Counted from the stretch's first letter, positions 29,477-38,218 are shown. The stretch: DNA of 64,000 nt from Pantoea cypripedii (GCF_002095535.1 NZ_MLJI01000001.1:3151832-3215831), one strand, 5' to 3'. Made by a program: numbers and translations. Notes: generated by a model from the sequence alone, not told the origin.

Positions 29477-30268
29477 GGAAGCCATCATCGCCAGACCTAT
29501 GTTTATGACCCGGCAGAAACCTGGAGCCCGCTGGCGCGTATCGACCATCAGCAGGATGCCGTGCAGGGAGAGATATTCTGGTTCAGCACGGACCTGAACG
29601 GTGCGCCGCTGGAAGTGACAGATGCCGGGGGCGCGGTGCGCTGGAGCGGGCAGTACGGCAGCTTTGGCGAGGTCAGCAGGCAGACGGAAGGCTTCTACCG
29701 CCTGTCCGGGCTGACGTCGCTGCATCATCAGCCGCTGCGCTACGCCGGACAATACGCCGACCGGGAAACCGGACTGCATTATAATCTGTTCCGGTATTAT
29801 GACCCGCAGGTGGGACGGTTTACGGTCCAGGACCCGATAGGGCTGGCGGGGGGCTGGAATCTTTATCAGTATGCGCCGAATCCTCTGGGGTGGGTGGATC
29901 CCTGGGGCCTTAATGCATGCGGTCCAAATAAGAAGACTACATTTGAAGGTGTAAGCCGCCGTGATGCATTCAGACAGGCTAAGCGTGATGCTGGAATACC
30001 GAATAGCCAACATCCTGTAGATATATCTAAACCTGAATTGTTAGATGGGAATGGAAAAGTCATCATGGGAGAAAATGGCCAGATTGTTAAAACAAGACAG
30101 TATGAATTTAACAATAATAATGGTGATCGCGTATTTATACAGGAGCATAGCTTGGGCCATTTCAAAGCAACTAAGGGGCATGGTTTAGAGCCACACTTCA
30201 ACATTAGGCCATCTGATAACTTGAAAACCGGGGACTTCCCGGGTACACATGGCCATTATAATTTCTGA
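29477..30268 (+). pseudogene. Orphan Rhs tip with HNH-like toxin end
   Basis: A promoterless 3' fragment of an rhs gene. The frame is open from 29477, shares the core tip with the full gene from 29489 to 29911, then encodes a new 118-residue C-terminus. That end contains SRRDAFRQAKRDAGIPNSQ and the histidine-rich IQEHSLGHFKA ... PHFNIRP ... GTHGHYNF, as in polymorphic toxins of the HNH/endonuclease VII class with an E-H-H-H pattern (remembered family, not searched). No ATG or ribosome site begins it; the first alternative start is a GTG at 29561. It is a stored cassette rather than a whole gene. Confidence 0.8.
29489..29911 (+). repeat. Rhs core-tip repeat, copy 2
   Basis: Nearly identical to 28421-28843, with only scattered differences (for example CTATAATC versus TTATAATC upstream of the conserved DPIGL codons). 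Begins in mid-codon context at CGCCAGACCT after an unrelated 57-bp linker. Confidence 0.95.
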
Positions 30269-30278
30269 GTGAGGACTT

Positions 30279-30668
30279 ATGAATATTTTAGATTTAGTTG
30301 AAAGCAATCCCTTTTTAAAATCCCTATACCCTAATGGAATTACAGGTGACCTATTAATTGGTGATGTTACTTTTGGTTCTGGTGGTCATATAGGGTTGAC
30401 AATACACACTAAGGAAAAACCATGCGTTGAAACAAAAAAATGGGGTGTGTGGGGAAAGGATTACAACGTTGTCAGCATAAAGCTTAATGCATGTAACCCA
30501 GGTGATGTGGTTGTTTCTAATTGGTATTGTGCTGATTTTATGCCTGCGTCTATAGAAAAGGGTGAGGAATCGTTGTTTGTCTTTTCTCAGGAATCAGGAA
30601 GTTTTTCGTTTAAGTTAAATGTTGAATTCTTTAGTTTTCAGGGGTGTTCCGCTTATCTTATTGGTTAG
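30279..30668 (+). CDS. Putative immunity protein, Imm50-like
   Basis: 129 residues, 10 bp after the second toxin end. The pattern FLKSLYPN ... GGHIGLTIHTKEKP ... KKWGVWGKDYNVVSIKLN ... FSFKLNVEFFSFQGCSAYLI resembles Imm50-type immunity proteins, judged by memory. Start ATG at 30279 follows a GAGGAC-type ribosome site. Probably neutralises the toxin encoded by the preceding orphan tip; low G+C like its partner. Confidence 0.65.
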   Translation: MNILDLVESNPFLKSLYPNGITGDLLIGDVTFGSGGHIGLTIHTKEKPCVETKKWGVWGKDYNVVSIKLNACNPGDVVVSNWYCADFMPASIEKGEESLFVFSQESGSFSFKLNVEFFSFQGCSAYLIG

Positions 30669-30723
30669 TATAAATACCACCTATTGAGGTTACATTTCAT
30701 ACTGCTATTGATTCATGCTTTGA

Positions 30724-31518
30724 AGACGTTTAAACGCCAGGCAGCAGGCGAACGGCAGCCGCCAGACCTATGTTTATGACCCGGCAGAAACCTGGAGCCC
30801 GCTGGCGCGAATCGACCATCAGCAGGATGCCGCGCAGGGAGAGATATTCTGGTTCAGCACGGACCTGAACGGTGCGCCGCTGGAGGTGACGGATGCAGAG
30901 GGCGCGGTGCGCTGGAGCGGGCAGTACGGCAGCTTTGGCGAGGTCAGCAGGCAGACGGAAGGCTTTTACCGCCTGTCCGGGCTGACGTCGCTGCATCATC
31001 AGCCGCTGCGCTACGCCGGACAGTACGCCGACCGGGAAACCGGACTGCACTATAATCTGTTCCGGTATTATGACCCGCAGGTGGGACGGTTTACGGTCCA
31101 GGACCCGATAGGGCTGGCGGGGGGCTGGAATCTTTATCAGTATGCGCCGAATCCGTTCAGCTGGATCGATCCGCTGGGGTTGCAAAGGAAATGTTCACAA
31201 GAAGATGAGCCTAATTGGACTCCTCATGGGTATAAGCATGTAGCACCAAAAAACTCGACCTGGAGAGATGTTATTAAGTCGACAAAATCCGGCCCCGCAA
31301 AATACAAACCAGGTACTGATATTGAATCACTTGAACGTTCTGTCTATAAAAATGGACAGTCCGTGACTAATGGAAAATCATGGAAAGTTAAAGAAATGGA
31401 TGAGGTTATTGGTGCTAGTGAAGGTAAGGAAAGTCGATGGCTAAGGGTTGAGAAAAGCGGAGGAACAATCCATGGTCATCCTATTTCATTGAATGAGTTT
31501 TCGAGGTTAATTAAGTGA
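30724..31518 (+). pseudogene. Orphan Rhs tip with Ntox35-like toxin end
   Basis: A second displaced rhs 3' end. The frame is open from 30724, matches the core tip from 30741 to 31182 and then encodes 111 new residues. The toxin end has HGYKHVAPKNSTWRDVIKST, GPAKYKPGTDIESLERSVY and GGTIHGHPISLNEFSRLIK, which I associate with the polymorphic toxin type 35 family (an RNase-type toxin by family description). It lacks a normal start, so it is a silent cassette unless recombined. Its last codon overlaps the next gene. Confidence 0.8.
30741..31182 (+). repeat. Rhs core-tip repeat, copy 3
   Basis: Matches 28402-28843 with slightly more differences than copy 2 (for example GATGCAGAG for GATGCCGGG, and NPFSWIDPLGL at the junction). 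Confidence 0.95.
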
Positions 31519-31811
31519 TTAATATTGATTTATCTTCTAAGGATGGCAAAGTTACGTTTGATGACTTTCATATTGATGAAAGGAAATCCTTAGATAACTA
31601 TATTGATGATTTAAAAGAAGATATGCTTCAGGTTGAATTCCCAGGTGGTTTTATTTTGGATGTGGGGTGGAGACCATCGTTTGATATTAATGGGAAGTTT
31701 TTTGTGTCATTGATAAAAAATTATGATTGGGAATGTCCCGCCTACAATAGTTCAGCAAAAAATATTGAAATGCTAAAGGTAAAAATATCCGAAGCAATAG
31801 AGTTGTTATAA
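31515..31811 (+). CDS. Putative immunity protein for the third Rhs toxin
   Basis: 98 acidic residues; starts at a GTG overlapping the toxin stop (GTGA), a coupling typical of toxin-immunity pairs. Features: LDNYIDDLKEDMLQVEFPGG and DVGWRPSFDINGKFFVSLI. I do not recognise a named family with certainty. Ends just before a strong terminator that closes the Rhs island. Confidence 0.68.
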   Translation: MINIDLSSKDGKVTFDDFHIDERKSLDNYIDDLKEDMLQVEFPGGFILDVGWRPSFDINGKFFVSLIKNYDWECPAYNSSAKNIEMLKVKISEAIELL

Positions 31812-31814
31812 AAC

Positions 31815-31854
31815 AAGCCGGAAGCGATCTTAACGATCCTTCCGGCTTTTTTCG
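31815..31854. terminator. Terminator closing the Rhs island
   Basis: The 10-bp stem AAGCCGGAAG / CTTCCGGCTT has an inner GATC/GATC pairing and is followed by T6. It lies between the last immunity gene and the convergent NicO gene; A/T flanks on both sides allow two-way use. Confidence 0.9.
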
Positions 31855-31856
31855 TC

Positions 31857-32837
31857 CTAAAATGGCCGCAGGCCACTGCTCATCATCGGCTGTGCGCTTT
31901 GCCACAGCACCGCACCCGCCATCAGCAAAATCACACTGCCAAACAATGCCAGCATTGGCATCAGGACTTTCGCCTGTCGCCCTGCCGGGCTGGCGCTGCC
32001 CAGTTTTTCCGCCAGTTTACGCGAACGCTGCACCAGTAAACCCATCGCCGACACCGTCACTGCGGTGCCCATCGCCATGGCGATAGCCGATGCCACACCC
32101 CAGACATAAACGTTAATCACTTTGGCAAACAACAGCATCATAATGGCACCGGAACAGGGTCGTAACCCCATCGAGAACACCACCAGCGCCTGCGTTTTAC
32201 CGCTCACCGCCTGCTCCATCTGCGCGGGAGAAGGCAGATGTGCGTGGCCGCAACCACAATGTTCATCATGCTGATGATGTGGCCGGATGGCATGAATCTG
32301 CATACGGGGCGCAGGCTTTAATGCTGCCCACAGCGCCCGTAGCGCCCGCCAGCCAACCCACATGCCCAGCGCTATCACCAGCAGGTAACTGCCCTTCTCC
32401 AGCCAGTAGCTACCGAGATGCAGCTGACGCGAGGATGTCTGGAGCACCACCAGCATCACCGTCACCAGCCCGATCGCCACGCCCCCCTGCAACAGCGCCG
32501 CCAGTAACGTCAGCTTCATGCTGGTTTTTAAGCGTGCCGGATGAGTGGCGAGGAAGGTGCTGATCACCACCTTGCCGTGTCCCGGCCCCAACGCATGCAG
32601 CACACCGTAAGCCAGGCTGAATAACATCAGGGTAAAACCGGCCTGATGCGGCTGTTCAGCCACCTGCTGTAGCAGTTGCGTCATTTCGCGGTTCAGCACT
32701 TTTTGCCAGATAACACTTTGCAGCAAAATCTGCGGCCAGAATTGCCACAGCAATCCCCCTGCCAGCAGCAAAACCAGCGCCAGCAGCCACAATGGCCATA
32801 AATGACGTGAGCGGGAAGGCAGTGAAATCAATGACAT
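31857..32837 (-). CDS. NicO-family nickel/cobalt-type transporter
   Basis: This 326-residue inner-membrane protein has about six or seven helices and the NicO/RcnA signatures HALGPGHGKVVISTF (about 80-94) and SMGLRPCSGAIMMLLFA. A histidine-rich cytoplasmic loop (HAIRPHHQHDEHCGCGHAH) may bind metal. Family members export or import Ni, Co or possibly other divalent metals. It overlaps the upstream DUF1007 gene by 10 bp, forming a two-gene operon; see the Zur-like box. Confidence 0.88.
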   Translation of the reverse strand: MSLISLPSRSRHLWPLWLLALVLLLAGGLLWQFWPQILLQSVIWQKVLNREMTQLLQQVAEQPHQAGFTLMLFSLAYGVLHALGPGHGKVVISTFLATHPARLKTSMKLTLLAALLQGGVAIGLVTVMLVVLQTSSRQLHLGSYWLEKGSYLLVIALGMWVGWRALRALWAALKPAPRMQIHAIRPHHQHDEHCGCGHAHLPSPAQMEQAVSGKTQALVVFSMGLRPCSGAIMMLLFAKVINVYVWGVASAIAMAMGTAVTVSAMGLLVQRSRKLAEKLGSASPAGRQAKVLMPMLALFGSVILLMAGAVLWQSAQPMMSSGLRPF

Positions 32838-33454
32838 GTCAGCGTCACCGTCTGTGCGAACTGCTGCCCGAGATCCATATCCTCGGGGGGAGCATCGGCT
32901 TTATCGAGCGACAGCGCATATTGTTTCAGCGAGTCGTCAGGTTTTGGCGTATGCAGATCCAGCTGGCAGCGCGATTTCAGCGCATCCGGCATGGTCAGCG
33001 CCTGGGCGTTGTCGTAGTACATGTCAACGAAATAGCTTGGGTCAAAGGTGAGGATACGATACTGGCTCGCGCTCAGGGATTGTGGCTCCCCCAACGGCAG
33101 AATGAACTCCAGCACCGCTTTATTACCGTTGCGCGACAGCTGGTATTCCTTCGGCAAATTGAGGAATTTCACCCGCTTTTTCCCCTGCCACACTTCGGTG
33201 AAATAGTGCTGACCCAGCACGTTAGCCATCACCTGCGCTGCAAGTTTTTTCCACACCACGCTACCCGGCTCGGCTTTACCGGCATCGTATAGCAGATCGG
33301 CGGAGGTGATTTCGTCCATCGTCCAGACCATTTTGAATCCGGTCAGATGATCATTTTCGGTGATCAGCTCAGTTTTCATATCAATAAAGCTATGCGGATG
33401 TGACCAGGCTACGCCACTAAACAGCAGCATCAGGGTAAAAAGCGCGATTTTCAT
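32828..33454 (-). CDS. DUF1007 family periplasmic protein
   Basis: 208 residues with a signal peptide (MKIALFTLMLLFSGVAWS) followed at once by HPHSFIDMKTEL, the histidine-bearing start typical of DUF1007 proteins. These are usually encoded next to NicO transporters, and a metal-chaperone role is assumed but unproven. The ATG at 33454 is chosen because the signal peptide begins there; the ribosome site is poor, and a TTG six codons upstream is the alternative. Confidence 0.85.
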   Translation of the reverse strand: MKIALFTLMLLFSGVAWSHPHSFIDMKTELITENDHLTGFKMVWTMDEITSADLLYDAGKAEPGSVVWKKLAAQVMANVLGQHYFTEVWQGKKRVKFLNLPKEYQLSRNGNKAVLEFILPLGEPQSLSASQYRILTFDPSYFVDMYYDNAQALTMPDALKSRCQLDLHTPKPDDSLKQYALSLDKADAPPEDMDLGQQFAQTVTLTCH

Positions 33455-33472
33455 AACGTTATAAAGTAACAA
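33455..33472 (-). promoter_or_regulatory. Zur-like box before the DUF1007/NicO operon
   Basis: Minus strand TTGTTACTTTATAACGTT matches 15 of 18 positions of the gamma-proteobacterial Zur pattern ATGTTATAWTATAACRTT (recalled consensus). It directly abuts the start codon, which is unusually close for an operator. Confidence 0.4.
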
Positions 33473-33611
33473 TTAAAAGGTGCAGATTCCAGTGGTCCAG
33501 AAAAACTGTGACCCGCTTTAAAGCTCTGAATAAAAGTCACGACAAAGTGCAGGGTTACCGCGCGGAGTTGACTATTCTTAGCTCAAAAATGACCTGCTGG
33601 AATGACCATTG

Positions 33612-34880
33612 ATGAGTTCTGCGTCCTCTTCTGCACCACTCTTCAGCCGTTCCCAACGTCGTTGCCATCTGCTACTGCTGCTATTTCTGCCCGCTCCCGC
33701 GCTGACGCTTGAAAAGCTCTGCCAGTTAAATGGCGTGGACCCTGTTGTCGCCCGACAGGATATCGCGGATGTCAGTGACGAGATACAGCGTTATCATCAA
33801 CTGGAGCTACACCAGATGGTTGATGGCAGCTTTCGCGTACATGGAACGGAACTGGACAGGCGCTTATGCCTGCTTCATTGGCTGCGACGCGCATTGCGCC
33901 TGTCGCAGGATTTTGTTTGTGAACACTTTGCCCCGGTGCTGCGTCAGCGCCTGAAAGTGCTGAAGATTGAAAAAGCGTTGTGGGATGAGACCAACTTGCA
34001 GGCGCTGATTCAGCATTGCAGCCTGCGGCTTAATCGCAACTTCAGTCAGCGCGATCGGCTGTTTCTGCAAATCTTTATGAAGTATGCCCTGTGCCAGCGC
34101 CAGAATGCGTTGTTTAACCCGGCGCAGCGCGCCTGGCTGGCGGAGAAAGCGGAGCGGGAAGCTGCGGACGATGTGATCCACCACTGGCAAAAACGTTGCC
34201 ATCTGGTGCCGGATGCCAGCGAGGCCGATTTCTGGACATTGCTGTTTAGCCTGATCCACGCACCGGACGGCAACCAGTTGCAGCACCCGCAGGCGCAAAT
34301 CCTGATGCAGGCAATTGAAGCGCTGATCAGCCGTTTTGAACAACTGGCACAGACACGTATCAATCATCCGGAAGAGTTAAAACAACAGCTTTTTACCCAT
34401 CTGGCGCAGGCGCTGGACCGCAGCCATTTTGCCATCGGTATTGATAACAGCGTGGCGCTGGATGTCGCACGGCTCTATCCACGCCTGCTGCGTACCACGG
34501 AACAGGCGCTGGATGACTTCGCGCAGCAATTTGCTACCCGCTTCAGCGCCGAAGAGGTGAGCCTGGTGGCGGTATTGTTCGGTGCCTGGCTGATGCAGGA
34601 GAACGCATTACAGGAGAAGCAGGTCCTGATGCTGACTGGCGAAGATGCCAGCCTGGAACAATTGCTGGAGCAGCACATTCGCGAACTGACGCTGCTGCCA
34701 ATCAACATCACTTATCAGGACATGCAGCAGTTTCAGCAGCACGGCGCACCGCGTGATATCGCGCTGGTGATCTCTCCGTACGCGACCTCGTTACCGTTGT
34801 TTTCACCAACCTTAATTCATGCGGAGCTGCCGCTGAGCGAGTACCAGCAGCGCCGCATCCGTCAGTTGCTGGAGTCTTAA
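33612..34880 (+). CDS. csiE: Stationary-phase-inducible protein CsiE
   Basis: The 422-residue protein matches CsiE, a PRD-containing protein induced by carbon starvation in E. coli. Two PRD-like helical domains occupy about 150-380 (HSRLRLNRNFSQRD-like and LDVARLYPRLLRTTEQALDDF segments). The N-terminal part is helix-turn-helix-like (ALTLEKLCQLNGVDPVVARQDI). The ATG at 33612 is preferred over the TTG just before it. Convergent with hcaT, overlapping by 4 bp. Confidence 0.9.
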   Translation: MSSASSSAPLFSRSQRRCHLLLLLFLPAPALTLEKLCQLNGVDPVVARQDIADVSDEIQRYHQLELHQMVDGSFRVHGTELDRRLCLLHWLRRALRLSQDFVCEHFAPVLRQRLKVLKIEKALWDETNLQALIQHCSLRLNRNFSQRDRLFLQIFMKYALCQRQNALFNPAQRAWLAEKAEREAADDVIHHWQKRCHLVPDASEADFWTLLFSLIHAPDGNQLQHPQAQILMQAIEALISRFEQLAQTRINHPEELKQQLFTHLAQALDRSHFAIGIDNSVALDVARLYPRLLRTTEQALDDFAQQFATRFSAEEVSLVAVLFGAWLMQENALQEKQVLMLTGEDASLEQLLEQHIRELTLLPINITYQDMQQFQQHGAPRDIALVISPYATSLPLFSPTLIHAELPLSEYQQRRIRQLLES

Positions 34881-36013
34881 GCCGCGCGTGGACGCAAAAA
34901 CAGCGCCGGCAGTGCCACCAGCGCCATCACCCAGAACAGATGTCCCTGCAGGTGAGTAAACAGCACGCCACAAATCATGGTCATCACCGCGATACCGCCG
35001 CCCATCGCCAGCGCCGAGTAAAGCGATTGCAGGCGGATGACTTCGGCACCTTTACGTGCAGCGATAAAGCGCATCGCCGCCAGATGACAGATGGTAAAAC
35101 TGCCGCAATGCAGAATCTGCGCCACGATCAACAGTGGCAGTGCGGTGCTGGAACCGAGTAGCGTCCAGCGCACCAGCGCGCAAACGCAGGAGAGCAGCAG
35201 CAGGTCGCGCGCGGTCCAGCGGCGGAACAGGCGATTGCTGAGCGCGAACACCACAATTTCGGCCACCACCCCCAGTGACCACAGATAGCCGACGATGGCG
35301 GCGGAATAGCCTGCCTCCTGCCACCAGATGGCGCTGAAGCTGTAATAAGCCGCGTGCGCTCCCTGCATCAGGGTGACGCACAACATAAAACGCCAGACGG
35401 CATTTTCCCGCAGCAAATCACGCCAGGCAGACCAGCCACCACCCGCGCCATGGCGGGCATCGCCCTGTGGACGGGTGTGCGGTGGCAGCATCATACCGGC
35501 CAGCATCGACAGCACGCCGACAGATAACAGCAACAGAATCGCCTGCGATGAGAAGGCGCTGACCAGCATCCCCGTCAGTGCGGAGCTGATGACAAACGCC
35601 AGTGAACCCCATAAGCGTACCGGGCCATAGGCCAGGCCAATTTGTTGCGTCCAGGTGGCGGCCAGCGCATCGCTTAACGGCACCAGCGGAGAAAAGAACA
35701 GGTTAAAACCGATCATCACCAGCAGCAGCCACAGCCACTGGCCACCGAGCCAGAAGCCCAGCGCAAACAGGCAGGTCATCAGCGCCAGCAGGCGCAGTGC
35801 ACGAATCAAATGGGAAGGTGTTTTCACCTGCGAGGCAATGAGCAAACTGCCGACAAAACGCGCCACCATGCCGCAACCGATCATCAGACCGATTTTCTCA
35901 GCATCCAGTCCGATGCCTTTGAGCCACACGCTCCAGAATGGCAGATAGATGCCGTAACAGAAAAAATAGGTGAAGTAGCTGAGTCCCAGCCACTTTGCCG
36001 ATCCGAGGGTCAT
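34877..36013 (-). CDS. hcaT: HcaT-type MFS transporter (3-phenylpropionate permease family)
   Basis: 378 residues with about 12 membrane helices; belongs to the PPP/HcaT branch of the MFS, near the E. coli length of 379. The ATG at 36013 starts MTLGSAKWLGLSYFTYFFCYG, the family N-terminus; a longer frame upstream lacks this support. E. coli hcaT is followed by the hca phenylpropionate genes, which are absent here, so the substrate is uncertain. Confidence 0.88.
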   Translation of the reverse strand: MTLGSAKWLGLSYFTYFFCYGIYLPFWSVWLKGIGLDAEKIGLMIGCGMVARFVGSLLIASQVKTPSHLIRALRLLALMTCLFALGFWLGGQWLWLLLVMIGFNLFFSPLVPLSDALAATWTQQIGLAYGPVRLWGSLAFVISSALTGMLVSAFSSQAILLLLSVGVLSMLAGMMLPPHTRPQGDARHGAGGGWSAWRDLLRENAVWRFMLCVTLMQGAHAAYYSFSAIWWQEAGYSAAIVGYLWSLGVVAEIVVFALSNRLFRRWTARDLLLLSCVCALVRWTLLGSSTALPLLIVAQILHCGSFTICHLAAMRFIAARKGAEVIRLQSLYSALAMGGGIAVMTMICGVLFTHLQGHLFWVMALVALPALFLRPRAA

Positions 36014-36328
36014 ATTGGCTCCGCAGGGTAATCGATACCGATCTAATAATTTTGTGCGGTACTTTGTCAGAGCGAATAGAAAAAGGGAATAAAAAAATGA
36101 GTGTTTAGTGTGAACACCAAACTGTGCCACATTACCTGCGACATTTATCTGTTGCTAAATGTCGCAGAGGTAATTAAACAAGGCAATAGAAATAATGTGT
36201 TGATTAAGATGAAAAAATACAGTTCTAATTAAAAGAACAAGACATTGTCTGATTGGTAAAATGGGAGGTACTCATATTCATTTTTTCCATATATTACTAA
36301 AAAAAGACTATGCCACTTTGCGGGAAAT
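36014..36328. other. A/T-rich gap between hcaT and an acetyltransferase gene
   Basis: 315 bp containing the hcaT leader and the end of the accessory region. No ORF, hairpin or repeat of note; base composition falls sharply in A/T content relative to the backbone, suggesting a boundary of acquired DNA. Confidence 0.4.
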
Positions 36329-36919
36329 TTATTGAGGTTCACGCCACACGGGAAAAAGTTCAGGAAAACCCTCAATACTCAATTGAAAACCAGCATCACG
36401 ATAGTGCCATCGCCGGAGAAGTGTTCGAGTACTAAATTTTGTACATTCAGCATAGCAGGGAAATTTCTCTCTATCGGCAATAACATGCAGTGAATTGAAG
36501 AGATCGTTCACTACACTGCTGCCACGTGAAGCGCGTTGTACGGCAAGAAGAAGAATATAGTAGTGGTAAGGCTTGCGGGGATGAAAATGCTCAAGACCGC
36601 GTGTATATGCTGCAACTTTTTCATAGTGTGAGCCACTCACTTCTCGTATTTTATTTTCCATAACAGCATAATCTTCATCATTAATTTCCATAGCACCGGG
36701 CCGAAGATAAACCAACGCCCCCTGATTGTTTTCGGCGAGCAACGTCCCACCATATTTACTGGCAAGATCAATATAAATTCGGAAGTAATTGCGCAGAAAA
36801 TCAATACGTCCTTCCGGATCAGAAAACACAACTTTGTGTACGGGATCGTTATTAAATTCCATAGCCAGAAGGTCACATACACCGTCCAGCTCTGAAGTCC
36901 TCGCGTGCCTACATTTCAT
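36329..36919 (-). CDS. GNAT-family N-acetyltransferase
   Basis: 196 residues with the GNAT fold: N-terminal MKCRHARTSELDGVCDLLAM, the central strand YYILLLAVQRASRGSSVV corresponding to the acetyl-CoA-binding region, and a C-terminal HYRDAGFQLSIEGFPELFPVWR. The usual Q/RxxGxG/A motif is degenerate (QRASRGSS). Substrate unknown. AAGGAT precedes the ATG. It is not a LuxI-type synthase, as the LuxI arginine/aspartate pattern is missing. Lower G+C than the backbone. Confidence 0.75.
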   Translation of the reverse strand: MKCRHARTSELDGVCDLLAMEFNNDPVHKVVFSDPEGRIDFLRNYFRIYIDLASKYGGTLLAENNQGALVYLRPGAMEINDEDYAVMENKIREVSGSHYEKVAAYTRGLEHFHPRKPYHYYILLLAVQRASRGSSVVNDLFNSLHVIADREKFPCYAECTKFSTRTLLRRWHYRDAGFQLSIEGFPELFPVWREPQ

Positions 36920-37236
36920 GATAAAATCCTTTTAGTAATCACAGGATAAATATTAATCTAATCAAATAGCTGCATTGATAATAAAAGCTAACAGACGTGA
37001 TGCGTCCAAAAGTCACAATATTTAGATTGGGATATAGCCAGGGAACAATTTAACGTGCGAATCCAATTGATATGAAAGTACCTCCTGGTACTGAGAGAAG
37101 CAACTTGCATTATCATTGATACAACCTCAGTGTTACACCATATTTTATTTTCATATCAATAAATTATACATCCATATCATTAAATATTATTTTAAAAAAA
37201 TCAGCAAAAATTCAGGTCAATGATAACCACTCGCCA
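36920..37236. other. A/T-rich gap between the acetyltransferase and luxR-type genes
   Basis: 317 bp, very A/T-rich with short T and A runs. It probably holds the acetyltransferase promoter. No gene or clear lux box was seen. Confidence 0.4.
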
Positions 37237-37958
37237 TCATTTCAATGATGGAGGGGAAATAATATTGAGTTCATTCCCTAAGCTAATAGCATGTTTTGCA
37301 TTTTTTACACCCATTTTTTTGACCACCTTTCCCATATGGAATTTAATTGTACTAACGGAAACACCTAAAGCATTGGACACTTCAGCATAAGTCATTCCTT
37401 TACTGCACCAATAAAGTACTTCTGCTTCACGAGAAGAGAGTACATTACTATTAACTTCATTCTCTCCCTCATAGACATTGAGCAACATTTTATGGATATA
37501 AATCAACACTCCCTGAAGCTCATCATTATATTCCTCAATGAATTCATTGAAGTCAGCATCTAAAAACTTGTCTATAATAAAAAAACAGCATTGCCAGATT
37601 ATTTTTATGGTCATGAAGAACAAAAGCATGCCCGCGGATAATATTATGAGTTTTTATTTTTTCAAAAACTCTCCTGACTGTCCAAATGGAGTTTATTTTC
37701 GCATCTTCATCCCAGGAAAAGGGTGAGAATCCACTTAATGCATTAACAATAAGAGGATCGATGTTCTGAAATTTGTTTTCAAGATAATTATCCACCACCT
37801 CATTAGGGAAATCACTAATAATGATCATTTCATCGAGATTTTTCTTGTTCAAAACTGAATATGCATAAGTCACCTTGCCATATTTATCCAGGCGCTTTTC
37901 TAAACACTCTTTTATATACTTATTTTTTTCGACATTTGAAAAAAAAACCTTTGCTCAT
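37237..37958 (-). pseudogene. LuxR-family solo regulator, two frameshifts
   Basis: Read through two single-base insertions, this is a 239-residue quorum-sensing LuxR protein, the normal length. Start ATG 37958-37956 (MSKGFFSNVEKNKYIKE). The first shift is in a 9-A run at 37939-37947 and the second in a 7-A run at 37579-37585 (plus strand). The ligand domain shows NIDPLIVNAL and FSPFSWDED; the C-terminal GerE helix-turn-helix shows LSSREAEVLYWCSKGMTYAE and VSVSTIKFHMGKVVKKM. The tryptophan expected four residues before the conserved ligand-pocket Tyr appears to be valine. No luxI gene is nearby. Confidence 0.82.
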
Positions 37959-38130
37959 TTTTAAGGCCCTCAATCGTTAATATCCAGGATAATTTCAAAT
38001 ATTAACCTATTAAACATATAGCACTTTTTGTTAAATCATCAAGACAGAACTAAAGACCAGTTACTATACCCAAGATCAGAACATTGTGAGAATGAGGAAA
38101 TTTTCTGATTAGTTAGAAATTTCTGATAGC

Positions 38131-38158
38131 AACCCCAGAAACAAGATTATCTGGGGTT
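38131..38158. terminator. Hairpin downstream of the SDR gene
   Basis: The perfect 9-bp stem AACCCCAGA / TCTGGGGTT with a 10-nt loop lies 61 bp past the end of the four-gene minus-strand operon. No strong T run, so a terminator role is moderate. Confidence 0.5.
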
Positions 38159-38218
38159 AAATCTTTGATAGGGAAATAAACGAGATGAAAAAGCTGTAAT
38201 AAGGAATAGAAAGGCGGA

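Noticed and set aside
28394..31185. Three similar minus-strand ORFs opposite the Rhs core tips (28394, 29432, 30730)
   Set aside because: They are antisense shadows of the repeated core tip; their similarity follows from the DNA repeat and not from independent genes.
36329..37958. Possible luxI/luxR quorum-sensing pair
   Set aside because: The neighbouring enzyme is a GNAT acetyltransferase lacking the LuxI sequence pattern.
36014..38218. Prophage or insertion element remnants in the A/T-rich insert
   Set aside because: No integrase, transposase, terminal repeat or tRNA target was seen.
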